Assembly (NCBI RefSeq): GCF_012295525.1
Contig: NZ_CP051167.1
Span: forward strand, 1-64,000
Direction of reading: 5' to 3'
Length of the DNA: 64,000 nt
From: Oxynema aestuarii AP17
Lineage (GTDB): Bacteria; Cyanobacteriota; Cyanobacteriia; Cyanobacteriales; Laspinemataceae
Shown: positions 37,084-49,577 of the stretch, piece after piece
Position numbering within the stretch: the stretch's first letter is position 1
Layout of the letters: each line of letters opens with the position of its first letter
Position numbers and translations under genes: made by a program
The notes under the pieces: generated by a model
The model's database searches: none
What the model saw: the letters and a program-made list of their open reading frames with translations, nothing else
Told to the model about the DNA's origin: nothing

Positions 37084-37932
37084 ATGGTAGATCCGATGGA
37101 CGATATCGCGAGGCAAGCTCGCCAGGGCAGCGTCGCGGCGATCATTCAAGTCCTCAACGAGAAACTGGCGACTTCCGGCGTCCGCACTCGGGCGGTATTA
37201 GCCGATGGCGTCCTGCAATTGCTGTGCGAAGCGGTCAGTGCCGATCGCCTCGATCGCTCGCTCCTGGTCGATCGCATTCGTACCCTGCTCGAATCCCTCG
37301 CCCCGCGCAATATCCGCCGCGTCAATATTAACAGTCGTCTGGTGCGCGAACAGCAGTTACTGTGGTTGGAAGAAATCAGCCGCGACCCGGAAAATCAACT
37401 GCTGTGGTCTGAAGAAATTACGCTCAAAAAACCGAATATCCTGCGCCGTTTTGTCGAAGATCTCCAGATCGATCGCGCCTCCCGGTCGAAGTCCGGCTTG
37501 CGAAAAACCCCCTCGGAACGCCAGTTACGGGAACGGCGCCAGTTTCAGCGCGGGATTGTCGGCGGAATTGCGGCGAGTTTGTTCTTGCTGTTGGCGTTTG
37601 CGATTGTTTCTCAAACGCAATGGTTCGAGCAGTTTCGGGGTCAACCCGCCGAGTCGCCCCAACCGGACGTCACCGCTTCGCCGGACGTGGAAGCCCCCGA
37701 TGCATTTGCACGGGCCGTTCGCCTCGCGGAACAGGCTTCGGCGGAGGGGAAACAGGCGGAAACTCGTTCGGATTGGTTGGTGATTGCGGCGAAGTGGCAG
37801 CAGGCGTCCGATTTGATGGCGTCGGTTCCGGCGGACCATCCCCGCTACGAGACGGCGCAAAACCGCACGGAGTTATATCGTCGTTACAGCGAGACGGCCC
37901 AGGAAGAAGCACGGAAGTTGCCGGAACAATAG
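37084..37932 (+). CDS. Membrane protein with C-terminal helical module
   Basis: 282 residues from ATG 37084 (MVDPMDDIARQARQG); a TTG 45 bases upstream is less likely. The N-terminal part (1-140) is cytosolic and charged, one membrane span lies at about 157-178 (GIVGGIAASLFLLLAFAIVS), and the C-terminal part is probably outside the membrane. Its residues 206-278 are a helical module clearly similar to residues 90-161 of the SGNH-like protein encoded at 34-35.6 kb. No function is recognised. It is convergent with the NifV-like gene, whose end is 11 bases away. Confidence 0.75.
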   Translation: MVDPMDDIARQARQGSVAAIIQVLNEKLATSGVRTRAVLADGVLQLLCEAVSADRLDRSLLVDRIRTLLESLAPRNIRRVNINSRLVREQQLLWLEEISRDPENQLLWSEEITLKKPNILRRFVEDLQIDRASRSKSGLRKTPSERQLRERRQFQRGIVGGIAASLFLLLAFAIVSQTQWFEQFRGQPAESPQPDVTASPDVEAPDAFARAVRLAEQASAEGKQAETRSDWLVIAAKWQQASDLMASVPADHPRYETAQNRTELYRRYSETAQEEARKLPEQ

Positions 37933-37943
37933 ACGATCGCCGT

Positions 37944-38798
37944 TTACGATCGCGGTCGCGAAGGGGTTCGCCGCACGATCGCCCGCACGAATTCGCAGGT
38001 TTGTTCGAGCAGGTCGAGGTTGAGATCGATCGCCTCGGGGAAGCGATCGCGGACCCGATAGACGAGCTCACGTAAATCGGTATTGCCTTTGCGGGCGCCC
38101 AAGCCTTCGATCGCGCATTCTAATTGTCTCGCGCCCATTTCCAAGGCGACGATCGCATTGTCGGTCGCGTGACCGAGGTCGTCGTGACAGTGGACGGAGA
38201 AAATGGCGCCCGGATTTGGCCCGTGGCGAGGGGCGATCGCGGCTAAGAATTGGCGAAAGGCTTCTGGGGTGGCGATTCCCAAGCTATCGGGTAGGTTGAC
38301 CGTCTTCGCCCCGGCGGCGATCGCCACCGAGATCGCCCGGTCGAGAAAGTCCGGATCGGCGCGGGTGGCGTCGAACGCACTCCATTGAATATCGCTGCAG
38401 TAATGGCGTGCTAAGGAAATGCTGCGCTCGATCGCGTCGAGGGTGGCTCGTTCGCGACGGCGATCGGGTAAGTTGACGTTGGTGTAAGTATGAATGCGCC
38501 CCCGTTTCGCCGGGGCGATCGCCTCGGCGACCGCTTCGATTTGAGCGCGATCGTCCCCCGCCAACGCGCAAACTGCCGCCCGTTCGACTTCCCCGGCGAC
38601 GGCGGCGATCGCCTCGCGATCGTGGGGGTAGCGTCCCGGATAGCCGACTTCGATCGCGTCAACGCCGATCGCGTCGAGTAAGCTGGCAATCCGCACTTTC
38701 TCGTGGATGCTGAAACTGACACCGGGCATCAGGGCGCCGTCGCGCAAGGTCGTATCGAACCAAATCGGTTTGGGGGGAGTAGGGGTCGGCACTGTCAT
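37944..38798 (-). CDS. HMGL/NifV-like lyase, catalytic domain only
   Basis: 284 residues of the DRE-TIM metallolyase superfamily (homocitrate synthase, isopropylmalate synthase, HMG-CoA lyase). Motifs seen are FDTTLRDGALMPGVSFS near residue 14, VNLPDSLGIATPEAF and the metal-binding HCHDDLGHATDNA. The usual GIGERAGN is GLGARKGN here. The protein ends after the TIM barrel, so the C-terminal domain of the roughly 380-residue NifV is missing. No nif genes are in view. The start lies 26 bases after atpF on the same strand, at the position normally occupied by atpA. Product and substrate are uncertain. Confidence 0.75.
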   Translation of the reverse strand: MTVPTPTPPKPIWFDTTLRDGALMPGVSFSIHEKVRIASLLDAIGVDAIEVGYPGRYPHDREAIAAVAGEVERAAVCALAGDDRAQIEAVAEAIAPAKRGRIHTYTNVNLPDRRRERATLDAIERSISLARHYCSDIQWSAFDATRADPDFLDRAISVAIAAGAKTVNLPDSLGIATPEAFRQFLAAIAPRHGPNPGAIFSVHCHDDLGHATDNAIVALEMGARQLECAIEGLGARKGNTDLRELVYRVRDRFPEAIDLNLDLLEQTCEFVRAIVRRTPSRPRS

Positions 38799-38824
38799 GA
38801 CTGTTTCTCACCATCGATCGCCAT

Positions 38825-39592
38825 TCAGTTCAAGGCTTTTTCGGGTTCGGGGGCGATCGCCGAGGCGATCGTTTCTTCTAAGCTTTGCAAGTAATGACCC
38901 ACACTCCAGCTCAATTCTCGCCCTCCGGCGTGTAGGTGGATCCCGCAGATCGATTCGGGTAAAAGGTAAAATTCTACCGTCGCCTCCGCGTCGAGTTCTC
39001 GATGCACGTAGTCGGCGATCGCCTGCCGTCGTTCTGCACAGAGCTCGAAGGCGCACCCGATCGCGATCTGCCCGTTTCCTTCGGCGATCGCGGCTTGCAA
39101 GGCCGTTCGGTCGCTAGTTTGCAGGCGATCGAGAAAGACCCGGATCGCTTGTTCTTCGAGGCGCGCGTCGGCTAGATCTCTTAACACTTGGCGGGCGATC
39201 GCCCAAACTTGTTCCGTGGTCCGTCGTCGCAATTCGTCGAGAAATGCCTCTCGTTCGGCGGCGATCGCCTCGTACCAGCGAGATTGACTGGTCTCTACCT
39301 CCTCGCGCAGTTTTTGTAATAACATCTTGCGCTCTTCTTGCGCTCGTTCTCGCGCCTCTTTTAAGAGTTCTTCCCGTTGCGCGTCCAATTGTCGATGTTT
39401 CTCTCGATAACGGTCCGCTTCGGCGATCGCTTCGTGCATTTTACTATCGGCTTCTTGCAACCGATGTTTCACTTTTTGCTTGCGATCGGCCATCACCCGC
39501 GCGATCGGTCCGTACAAAAAGCGCCTCAACAAGGCAATTAAAATTAAAAAATTAATAATTTGAGCGAAAAAGGTAAACCAATTAATCTCCAC
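38825..39592 (-). CDS. atpF: N-ATPase subunit b with C-terminal delta-like extension
   Basis: 255 residues from a GTG three bases after the atpE stop, implying coupling. An N-terminal membrane helix (TFFAQIINFLILIALLRRFL) is followed by the long charged coiled coil of the b stalk (about 40-145). About 100 further residues resemble delta/b-delta C-terminal regions. N-type Na+ ATPase operons lack atpH, and their b subunit carries this extra length, which fits. It is the last recognisable ATPase gene of the operon here. Confidence 0.88.
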   Translation of the reverse strand: MEINWFTFFAQIINFLILIALLRRFLYGPIARVMADRKQKVKHRLQEADSKMHEAIAEADRYREKHRQLDAQREELLKEARERAQEERKMLLQKLREEVETSQSRWYEAIAAEREAFLDELRRRTTEQVWAIARQVLRDLADARLEEQAIRVFLDRLQTSDRTALQAAIAEGNGQIAIGCAFELCAERRQAIADYVHRELDAEATVEFYLLPESICGIHLHAGGRELSWSVGHYLQSLEETIASAIAPEPEKALN

Positions 39593-39595
39593 AAT

Positions 39596-39874
39596 TTAGC
39601 CCCCTCCCAACTTAATAAAATAATTCCAATACGGATTGGCAAACAGCAAAATTAACGAAATCACCAAACAATAAATCCCCGTCGATTCCACCAACGCCAA
39701 CCCCACAAATAAGGTTCGGGTAATATTATTCGCCTCGTCCGGTTGCTGCGCCAACGCACTTAACGCCTGGGCCAAGGCGCGCCCTTCCCCCAACGCCGGA
39801 CCGATCGCCCCAATCCCGATGGTCAGTCCCGCCGTCACGATCGAACTCATTGCCACCAAAGTTAAATTATCCAT
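39596..39874 (-). CDS. atpE: N-ATPase subunit c
   Basis: 92 residues, two membrane helices. The second helix has Glu63-Ser64-Thr65 and Tyr68 (LVESTGIY), the Na+-binding pattern of Ilyobacter-type c rings. The first helix has Glu30 in GEGRA where Na+ rings often have Gln, as reported for N-ATPase c subunits with two acidic groups. This suggests Na+ or proton coupling with an unusual site; selectivity cannot be settled from sequence. The polar loop AQQPDEA joins F1. The 115-base spacer to atpB is the longest within the distal operon. Confidence 0.93.
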   Translation of the reverse strand: MDNLTLVAMSSIVTAGLTIGIGAIGPALGEGRALAQALSALAQQPDEANNITRTLFVGLALVESTGIYCLVISLILLFANPYWNYFIKLGGG

Positions 39875-39989
39875 TGTTTTACCGAGTTACAGTTAATAAC
39901 CTTGAGTTAAGTCTTACCGATAAAAATAAAAATAAAATAATTCCCCATTTTTTTGATACTTTAATACATCATCAGCAAAATCCCATCGT

Positions 39990-40670
39990 TCACCGTTCCT
40001 CTCGATCGCTTATCTCCATCCCCGAAGCAATATAAACAATCGCCAAAATCGCAAAAATATAAGCTTGAATTAACCCGGTCAGCAACCCAAACGCTTGCAT
40101 CACGATCGGGAAAAATAACGGCGTCAACGAAATTAACAAGCCGACAATTAACTGACCGCTTAACATATTACCGAACAAGCGTACCGCCAAGGCCAAAGTC
40201 CGCGAAAAATCGGAAATAATATTAAACGGTAACATCAACGGCGTCGGTTCTAAATAATGTTTGAAATACCCACCAATTCCTTGTTGCCAAATTCCATAAA
40301 TTGGAACGGCAAAAAATACACAAGTCGCTAACGCCGAAGTCGTGTAAAGAGAAGCCGTTGGCGGGTAATATCCCGGAACGATCGCCAGAACATTAGAAAC
40401 CGCAATAAATAAGAATAACGTCCCGACAAACGGCAAAAAAGGTTCGGCGGGTTGTTGCGCCACTTCGCGAATTTGTTGGCTGACCATTTCGACAATCGCT
40501 TCGAGTAAGTTTTGTCCGTCGGACAAGTCCGTAGAACTCGAAAGTTTACGAGAGATCGAACTGGCGACAACCGCGATCGTCGCCATCACCAACCAGGTAA
40601 AGACTAAGGTTGCATTGATATCGATCGATCCCCAATGCCAGTATGAAATTTGATCCGGAGTGAGTTTCAT
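39990..40670 (-). CDS. atpB: N-ATPase subunit a
   Basis: 226 residues from ATG 40670 (MKLTPDQISYWHWGSIDINA), which matches the N-terminus of N-ATPase a subunits; an upstream in-frame ATG at 40757 adds unsupported sequence. There are about five membrane spans. The conserved stator helix SRTLALAVRLFGNMLSGQLI contains the Arg needed for ion release, and GLIQAYIFAILAIVYIASGM is the last helix. It forms the ion half-channels with the c ring. Confidence 0.94.
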   Translation of the reverse strand: MKLTPDQISYWHWGSIDINATLVFTWLVMATIAVVASSISRKLSSSTDLSDGQNLLEAIVEMVSQQIREVAQQPAEPFLPFVGTLFLFIAVSNVLAIVPGYYPPTASLYTTSALATCVFFAVPIYGIWQQGIGGYFKHYLEPTPLMLPFNIISDFSRTLALAVRLFGNMLSGQLIVGLLISLTPLFFPIVMQAFGLLTGLIQAYIFAILAIVYIASGMEISDREER

Positions 40671-40847
40671 TTTTTGCCGTGTTCTTATTGTATGCGAAAC
40701 GAGATAGGCGATCGGTTTTTGTTTTAAAAAATTAACGAATCTTCCTATCGATAACAATTCTTAATTTTCTTCGGTACCGGGTGGGGGATAAATTCGCTAT
40801 TTCCCCAGACCCGATCGCTCGATCTGACCTGCTTAAGACGGTCTGGG

Positions 40848-41159
40848 TTATCGATAACTTTTAGAAACTGAAATCAATTGAGGTTTACTCAAACAACGAA
40901 CTAAAATCGTTCGCATCACGATAAACCCCAACAAACCGGGGAAAATTCGTTCCCAGCGATCGCCGATGAGCAGATAAAAAGCAATACCTACAAAACTAAA
41001 TCGAATCAAAAAACTACCGACGAGAAACAGATAAGGATGACGGGTTTTTCTCAGATAGCCAATCGTCCACCACAACGCCCCAAAATAGAAGCCACCAAAA
41101 GCCAGTCCTCCCGCGATCGCGATCGCCATACTCCAGAGTAAATCCGTTGTAGATAACAT
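40848..41159 (-). CDS. atpR: N-ATPase accessory subunit AtpR
   Basis: 103 residues with three hydrophobic segments. The motif FYFGALWWTIGYLRKTRHPY followed by LFLVGSFLIRFSFVGIAFYL matches AtpR, a protein unique to N-type ATPase operons. Its position between atpQ and atpB is the diagnostic gene order. It is thought to help assemble or stabilise the a/c membrane part. Confidence 0.85.
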   Translation of the reverse strand: MLSTTDLLWSMAIAIAGGLAFGGFYFGALWWTIGYLRKTRHPYLFLVGSFLIRFSFVGIAFYLLIGDRWERIFPGLLGFIVMRTILVRCLSKPQLISVSKSYR

Positions 41160-41192
41160 TCCATCCCCCGATTTTAAATTAGTTTAAATCAT

Positions 41193-41495
41193 TTATCCTT
41201 GACGTTCTTTTTCGATCCAATACCACGCCGTCAAACAGCCTAAAACAATGCCGATAAATAATCCCATCAACGTCCAAGAATAGGGACTGGGAAAATGAGT
41301 ATCGATCCAAATCCCCGCCGCGATTCCCAGTAATGCGGGAATAACGACAGACCAACCGACTAAACCATACATTCCCAATCCATACCAAATACTGCGATAG
41401 CGATCGCGGCGGGCTGCTAATTTTCGCCTCGCTTTTTTATCGACAGTATCGCGAAATTCTTGCCAAGGTTCCGGGCGATCGCGATCGTGATTCAT
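41193..41495 (-). CDS. atpQ: N-ATPase accessory subunit AtpQ (AtpI/AtpZ-like)
   Basis: 100 residues. A basic cytosolic N-terminus is followed by two membrane helices with VGWSVVIPALLGIAAGIWID and WTLMGLFIGIVLGCLTAWYW, the AtpI/AtpZ pattern. In N-ATPase operons this gene follows atpC and precedes atpR, as here. AtpI-like proteins help c-ring assembly. The 260-base spacer to atpC carries the heptamer repeat. Confidence 0.85.
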   Translation of the reverse strand: MNHDRDRPEPWQEFRDTVDKKARRKLAARRDRYRSIWYGLGMYGLVGWSVVIPALLGIAAGIWIDTHFPSPYSWTLMGLFIGIVLGCLTAWYWIEKERQG

Positions 41496-41720
41496 GGTAA
41501 ATTTTCCTTGTTTCTATGAGTCGATAAAATAGATATTTGTCCTGAGTATCAGCTAGGCAAAAGCCAAAAGTTAATAGAAAGAAAACAAAATAAAAAATAA
41601 ATTTACGATACGGGCATCCTCCCCACTTCTATGTAATTCATATTCTCATCAGTAAATAAACAAAAAATGGGGGAGGTGTACCGATCGAAATCAAATATTT
41701 GCAATCCATCAAAGATCGAA

Positions 41721-41760
41721 TCATCTAAAATCTAAAATCATCTAAAATCTAAAATCTAAA
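41721..41760. repeat. TCTAAAA heptamer array between atpQ and atpC
   Basis: Five or six tandem ATCTAAA units directly after the atpC stop, on the spacer between atpC and atpQ. A related cluster is at 42211-42234 between atpC and atpD. Both interrupt an operon that is otherwise tightly packed. Confidence 0.75.
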
Positions 41761-42154
41761 CTCCCTTTTCTAATGCCATAAATTGGCGTAAAATTGTTGC
41801 TTCCAGACGGGCGATCGCGCAACGGGCTTTTTTCTGTTGTTCGTCTAGGCGTTTGAACTCCTCATCGACAGTTTGACGCAAGCTGTTTAAATCTTTGCTA
41901 CTGACTGCATTTCGGGTTGACAGCCAGACCTGGCGATCGCACTTGACTAAAATCCCGCCATCAACGGCGATCGATTGTTTGTCCGAGTCGGAAGTCAAAG
42001 AAGTAAAAAATGTTAGAATCCCCGGAACCAAAGCGGTGACACAATCGATGTGATTGGGAAGTAAAGTAAAATAGCCGTTTTCAGCTTCAGCAATAATTTT
42101 TTTAACTGAAGTTTCGATTAAGATTTCCGTCGGCAATAATATTTTAAATTCCAT
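41756..42154 (-). CDS. atpC: N-ATPase subunit epsilon
   Basis: 132 residues. The N-terminal beta sandwich (MEFKILLPTEILIETSVKKI, then ENGYFTLLPNHIDCVTALVP and VDGGILVKCDRQVWLSTRNA) and the C-terminal helices match F-ATPase epsilon. Epsilon couples F1 to the c ring and can inhibit ATP hydrolysis. It follows atpD by 74 bases, the N-ATPase order. Confidence 0.92.
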   Translation of the reverse strand: MEFKILLPTEILIETSVKKIIAEAENGYFTLLPNHIDCVTALVPGILTFFTSLTSDSDKQSIAVDGGILVKCDRQVWLSTRNAVSSKDLNSLRQTVDEEFKRLDEQQKKARCAIARLEATILRQFMALEKGV

Positions 42155-42228
42155 CGATCGCCCGTCCCGGTTTTAAATTTAATCAATCCCCGATTTACTA
42201 CTTCCAAATCCAATCTAGAATCTAAACT

Positions 42229-45533
<3,305 letters not shown>

Positions 45534-46039
45534 GGCCTGAACCTCACGCGAGCGAGTCTGGTAGTTGCTCAGACTCGGAACATTCGATCGGGGGCAGTGC
45601 GACGGCTGGCGGCGCGACGATCGCAACCGGAGGAGTTTTTAAAGGACTTCACCTTAAAAACTTAGTCAGTCAAGACTTAGGCTGGGTAGGAGCGTTTCGC
45701 GAAACGTCCCTACTGAAGTTGAGCTATGAAGCCCCATCACTGAGCGTGCGGGGTGCTGACATTTAGAGGCGATCCCCCTTTCGTTCGATCGCCGTTATCG
45801 ATATCGTTCATCTACTGCGATCGATAAGCGTCGATCTACCTCTTATTCAACCATCAAGAAAGGCTCACATAAGGAATTTAAAGGTTTTCTTAATTTGTGG
45901 ATGAAAACCCTTTAGCCTCCTTGTTAAACTCGGGGGGAATTCTCCTGGGGAGACCCTTGACGATCGCCTTTCTCTTTCGTTTCTACTGCCTCCCCACACC
46001 CCCTAATTTCCCGGCATCTCGACTGCCTAAAGAACGCGC
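45534..46039. other. Intergenic region WD40 gene to RND permease
   Basis: About 500 bases on the minus strand between the RND permease end and the WD40 start. It holds the dispersed repeat at 45686-45763 and an AT-rich part near 45840-45910 likely to be promoter sequence for the WD40 gene. No coding frame is recognised. Confidence 0.5.
45686..45763 (+). repeat. Second copy of the 75-bp right-end-like repeat
   Basis: Inverted copy of the repeat at 33119-33193. The near-perfect 28-base palindrome at 45686-45713 (half-site GTAGGAGCGTTTCG) is followed by GAAGCCCC and a hairpin to GCGGGGTGCTGACA. Arms are conserved while the spacer differs, as expected for a mobile or structural element under selection on folding. 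Confidence 0.7.
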
Positions 46040-49000
46040 TTAACTTTCTAAGGCTAGGGATTTTGCCTCATATTTTTTCGCTTTCAAATGTCCGAGGCGA
46101 TCGCCGTAATACATCAAGGGGATCGCGACCAACGTTAAAAACGAAGAGGTTAACATCCCGCAAAGTAAGGTCCAGGCCAACCCCGACCACACCGGGTCGC
46201 TCAAAATTGAAAGCGTTCCCAACATCGTCGTTACGCTCGTCAATAAAATCGGACGAAACCGAACGGCGCCTGCTTCGAGAATGGCCAATTTTAAATCGTT
46301 GCCTTCTTCTTTTAATTTCTCTCCCACAAACTCCAACAAAACGATCGCATTACGCACCACAATTCCCGCCAAAGCAATCACGCCGATCATCGCCGTCGCA
46401 CTAAAATAAACGCCATTGAGCGAAAAACCGATTAAAATCCCGATTAACGCCAGGGGAATACTCCCTAAAATAATCAGGGGAATTTTAAAGCTGCCGAATT
46501 GACCGACCAAAATAAAATAAATCAACATCACCGCTACTAACATCGCCAACCCCAAATCGCGGAACACGTCTAGGGTCAGTTTCCATTCCCCGTCCCAGTT
46601 AATGGAATAGCCCTCGGGAAGGGGGTTTTTCCAAAAATAAATTAACTGGTCGATGACCGCGTAAACGCTGGAGCGATCGCCCATTTCTCCCATCACGTAG
46701 GCGACGGGACGCTGATCTTTATGGAAAATCGGTTCGTCCACGGTGGTCGGCGTAAACTGGACCAATTCCGTCAGGGGAACTAATTCTCCGGCGGCGGTGG
46801 GAATTTGGATGCGGGCCAAATCTTCGATCGCCTGACGGTGTTTTTCCGCAAAGCGCACTTGAATCGCTACGGGAGTGAGTTCGCCGGGAACTTTGAGGGT
46901 CGATACGTTGGCCCCGGCGATCGCCATATTCAACGTTTGGGCAATTTCCTGGGTCGTCAGTCCCGCCTGATTCACTTTTTGGCGATCGACGGCTAACTCC
47001 ACTTGCGGCATCTGATTTTTAACGGAATCGTCGATATCGACCACTTCATCGGTTTCGGCGAACACCTCGCGCACGTCTTTCGCCAGCGATCGCAACGTCG
47101 GATAATCCGGTCCGTACAATTCGGCTAACATGGTCGATCGCACGGGCGGTCCGGGGGGATCTTCGACTAATTTAACAATCCCGTTATGATTGCGGGCAAT
47201 TTCGCTCAACGGTTCGCGCAAGCGGAATACCACGTCTTCTGAGGTCTCTTTGCGCGCGTCCGAGTTAGTTAAATGCACCCGAATATCCGCATAATGTTCC
47301 CCGGTGCGATCGCTCGACCCGCGCAACAAGCCGTTAAAATCGACGGGGGATCCGATACCGACATAGGTCTCGAAGTTGGTGACGGCGGGGTCGTCTTGCA
47401 ACACCGTTTCCATTTGGCGGACGACGCGATCGGTTTGCACCAGTTCGGTCCCCAAAGGCATGTCTACTTGAATCAAAAAGCGGTCTTTGTCGGCTTTCGG
47501 CAACATCCGAAACTGCACCGCCTGGGTTAAGGGCAAACTAAAGGTCGCTAAGAGAATGCCGACGATAAATAGGATAAAGAAACGGCGGCGGGTTGCCGAA
47601 TCGAGCAAGGGTTCGATAAGGCGCCGATACCAGCGATAGGTTGCGGTTTCTTCCAACGGCGGCGGTTCGTGGTGATTCGCTTTTAATTTAATCCAGCGCA
47701 AGGCGAGAAACGGGGTCACGGTCAGGGCCATGAAGGTGCTGATCAGCATGGCGACCGGGAGGTTGAACGGCATCGGCGCCATGTACGGCCCCATCATCCC
47801 GGTGACGAAGCGCATGGGGATGAAGGCGAGGATCACGGTAATCGTGGAGAGGATGACCGGGGCGCCAAGTTCGCTGACGGCGGCGATCGCCTCTTCCATT
47901 TTTTCGTTGAAGTTCATCCCCGGACGCAGTTCGAAGCGGCGGTGGATGTTCTCGGTGACGGCGATCGCGTCGTCTACCAAGGTTCCGAGGACGAGAATCA
48001 AGGCAAACAGGGTAATTCGGTTGATCGTCTGTCCCGCGATCCAGCCGACGGCAAGGGTTCCGGCTAAGGTCAGGGGAATCACGAAGGCGACGATCGAGGC
48101 TTCGCGCCACCCGAGGAAGATCACCAGCAAGGCGACGACGATCGCGATCGCCTGAAACAAGCTGGTGTACAGGTCGCCGACGGCGCGCGCTGCGGTGCGT
48201 CCGTCGTTACGAGTCACGGCGATTTCGATGCCACTGGGTAAGTCGGCTTTTAATTCGTCGATCCGGTCGAAAATTTGTTTGGCGACGGTCACCGCGTTGG
48301 TGCCTTTTTTCTTGGCGATGCCGATCGTAATCGCGTTTTGTTCTGTAAAGGGTTCGGTCGGCTGCAAGTCGCGATCGGGGTAAGGGTTGGAGACGTCCCA
48401 ATCTTCCCGGGTATGAATGCGCGAATAGGTGGTGCGATCGCCGAAATCATCGCTCACGACTGCTACGTCGCGCAGGTAGATCGGCGATCGGTTCTCGCCA
48501 AAGCCGACGATCGTTTCTTTGAGGTCGTCCGCCGACTCGAACAGGCTACCGCCTTCGACAAATAAGCGATTGTCTCCGATCGCCAGATCTCCGGCGGGAA
48601 GCTGCACGTTCTCCCCTTGCAAGCGTTGGGCGATCGCCGCCGGGGACAGGCGATAACTGGCGAGGCGATCGGGGTCTAAATCGACGCGAATCGTGCGCGG
48701 TTGTCCTCCCGCGATCGTCAAATTCGCCGTATTCGGAATACTGCGTAAATCCTCTAACAGCCGTTCCCCCACCCGTCGCAACTGATTGTCCGTGTAATCT
48801 TTCCCCGTCACCGTCAGGGTCACGATCGGTACGTCGTCGATAATCACGGGTTTGACTAAATACGTCGTCCCCGGCGGAAAGATATCTTGCCAGTTATATA
48901 AGTGATTTTGCAGTTTGAATAACGAATCTTCCCAGTCTTCCCCCACGAAAAACTGCACCGTCACCTTCGACCCGGAATTCTGCGATACTGAATAAATATG

Positions 49001-49294
49001 CTCGACCCCCGTGAGTTCCCGGATCTTCGCTTCTACGGGCGTCGTCAGCGTTTTCTCGACCACTTCAGCCGGGGCGCCGGGATAGCGCAAAAAGATATCT
49101 GCCGCCGGAACCACGATTTGTGGGTTTTCTTCCTTCGGCGTCAAAATCACCGCAGCCAGTCCGAAAATTACCACGGCTGCGATCGCCAGCACCGTGACCT
49201 GAGAATTGATAAAATACGCCGTGATTTGTCCGATAATTCCCCGTTTCGGTTCCGGTTCCGGGACGACAGCAGTATCTGAGTGAGGCGTAGACAT
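46040..49294 (-). CDS. RND-family efflux permease (AcrB-like)
   Basis: 1084 residues, 12 membrane spans with two large periplasmic loops, the layout of AcrB-type pumps. The start of the first loop (PKEENPQIVVPAADIFLRYPG, then GAPAEVVEKTLTTPVEAKI) and the TM4 proton-relay pair DD in GTLVDDAIAVTENIHRRFEL are intact. Such pumps export drugs, metals or lipids with a membrane fusion protein and outer-membrane channel. No adaptor or channel gene is adjacent, so the partners must be elsewhere. It stands alone on the minus strand. Confidence 0.92.
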   Translation of the reverse strand: MSTPHSDTAVVPEPEPKRGIIGQITAYFINSQVTVLAIAAVVIFGLAAVILTPKEENPQIVVPAADIFLRYPGAPAEVVEKTLTTPVEAKIRELTGVEHIYSVSQNSGSKVTVQFFVGEDWEDSLFKLQNHLYNWQDIFPPGTTYLVKPVIIDDVPIVTLTVTGKDYTDNQLRRVGERLLEDLRSIPNTANLTIAGGQPRTIRVDLDPDRLASYRLSPAAIAQRLQGENVQLPAGDLAIGDNRLFVEGGSLFESADDLKETIVGFGENRSPIYLRDVAVVSDDFGDRTTYSRIHTREDWDVSNPYPDRDLQPTEPFTEQNAITIGIAKKKGTNAVTVAKQIFDRIDELKADLPSGIEIAVTRNDGRTAARAVGDLYTSLFQAIAIVVALLVIFLGWREASIVAFVIPLTLAGTLAVGWIAGQTINRITLFALILVLGTLVDDAIAVTENIHRRFELRPGMNFNEKMEEAIAAVSELGAPVILSTITVILAFIPMRFVTGMMGPYMAPMPFNLPVAMLISTFMALTVTPFLALRWIKLKANHHEPPPLEETATYRWYRRLIEPLLDSATRRRFFILFIVGILLATFSLPLTQAVQFRMLPKADKDRFLIQVDMPLGTELVQTDRVVRQMETVLQDDPAVTNFETYVGIGSPVDFNGLLRGSSDRTGEHYADIRVHLTNSDARKETSEDVVFRLREPLSEIARNHNGIVKLVEDPPGPPVRSTMLAELYGPDYPTLRSLAKDVREVFAETDEVVDIDDSVKNQMPQVELAVDRQKVNQAGLTTQEIAQTLNMAIAGANVSTLKVPGELTPVAIQVRFAEKHRQAIEDLARIQIPTAAGELVPLTELVQFTPTTVDEPIFHKDQRPVAYVMGEMGDRSSVYAVIDQLIYFWKNPLPEGYSINWDGEWKLTLDVFRDLGLAMLVAVMLIYFILVGQFGSFKIPLIILGSIPLALIGILIGFSLNGVYFSATAMIGVIALAGIVVRNAIVLLEFVGEKLKEEGNDLKLAILEAGAVRFRPILLTSVTTMLGTLSILSDPVWSGLAWTLLCGMLTSSFLTLVAIPLMYYGDRLGHLKAKKYEAKSLALES

Positions 49295-49386
49295 GGCAAT
49301 CCCTCGGCTAAATGGCAGTCTCGTTTAAAATATTAAACAACTATATAGTGATTAATTGTATTTGAGTTCTACCTTCCCGTCAATTA

Positions 49387-49410
49387 ATTTTAGATTTTAG
49401 ATTCTAGATT
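49387..49410. repeat. TTTTAGA heptamer run
   Basis: Tandem TTTTAGATTTTAGATTC sequence in the spacer between the RND permease and the FMN reductase gene; same family as the other heptamer repeats. Confidence 0.65.
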
Positions 49411-49577
49411 GAGCGGGTAATCCTGGGAGACGTCGCCAACTACCGGACGCCGGATCTCTGATTTTCCCTTCCCTTTCCCCAATACAATAAGATCGCCCTA
49501 TGACTAAAGTAGCCAGAAATCAGCGAATTGATTCGCTTCACTCCATCCTCTCTCCTTTGTTCACCCAGGATTAACAG

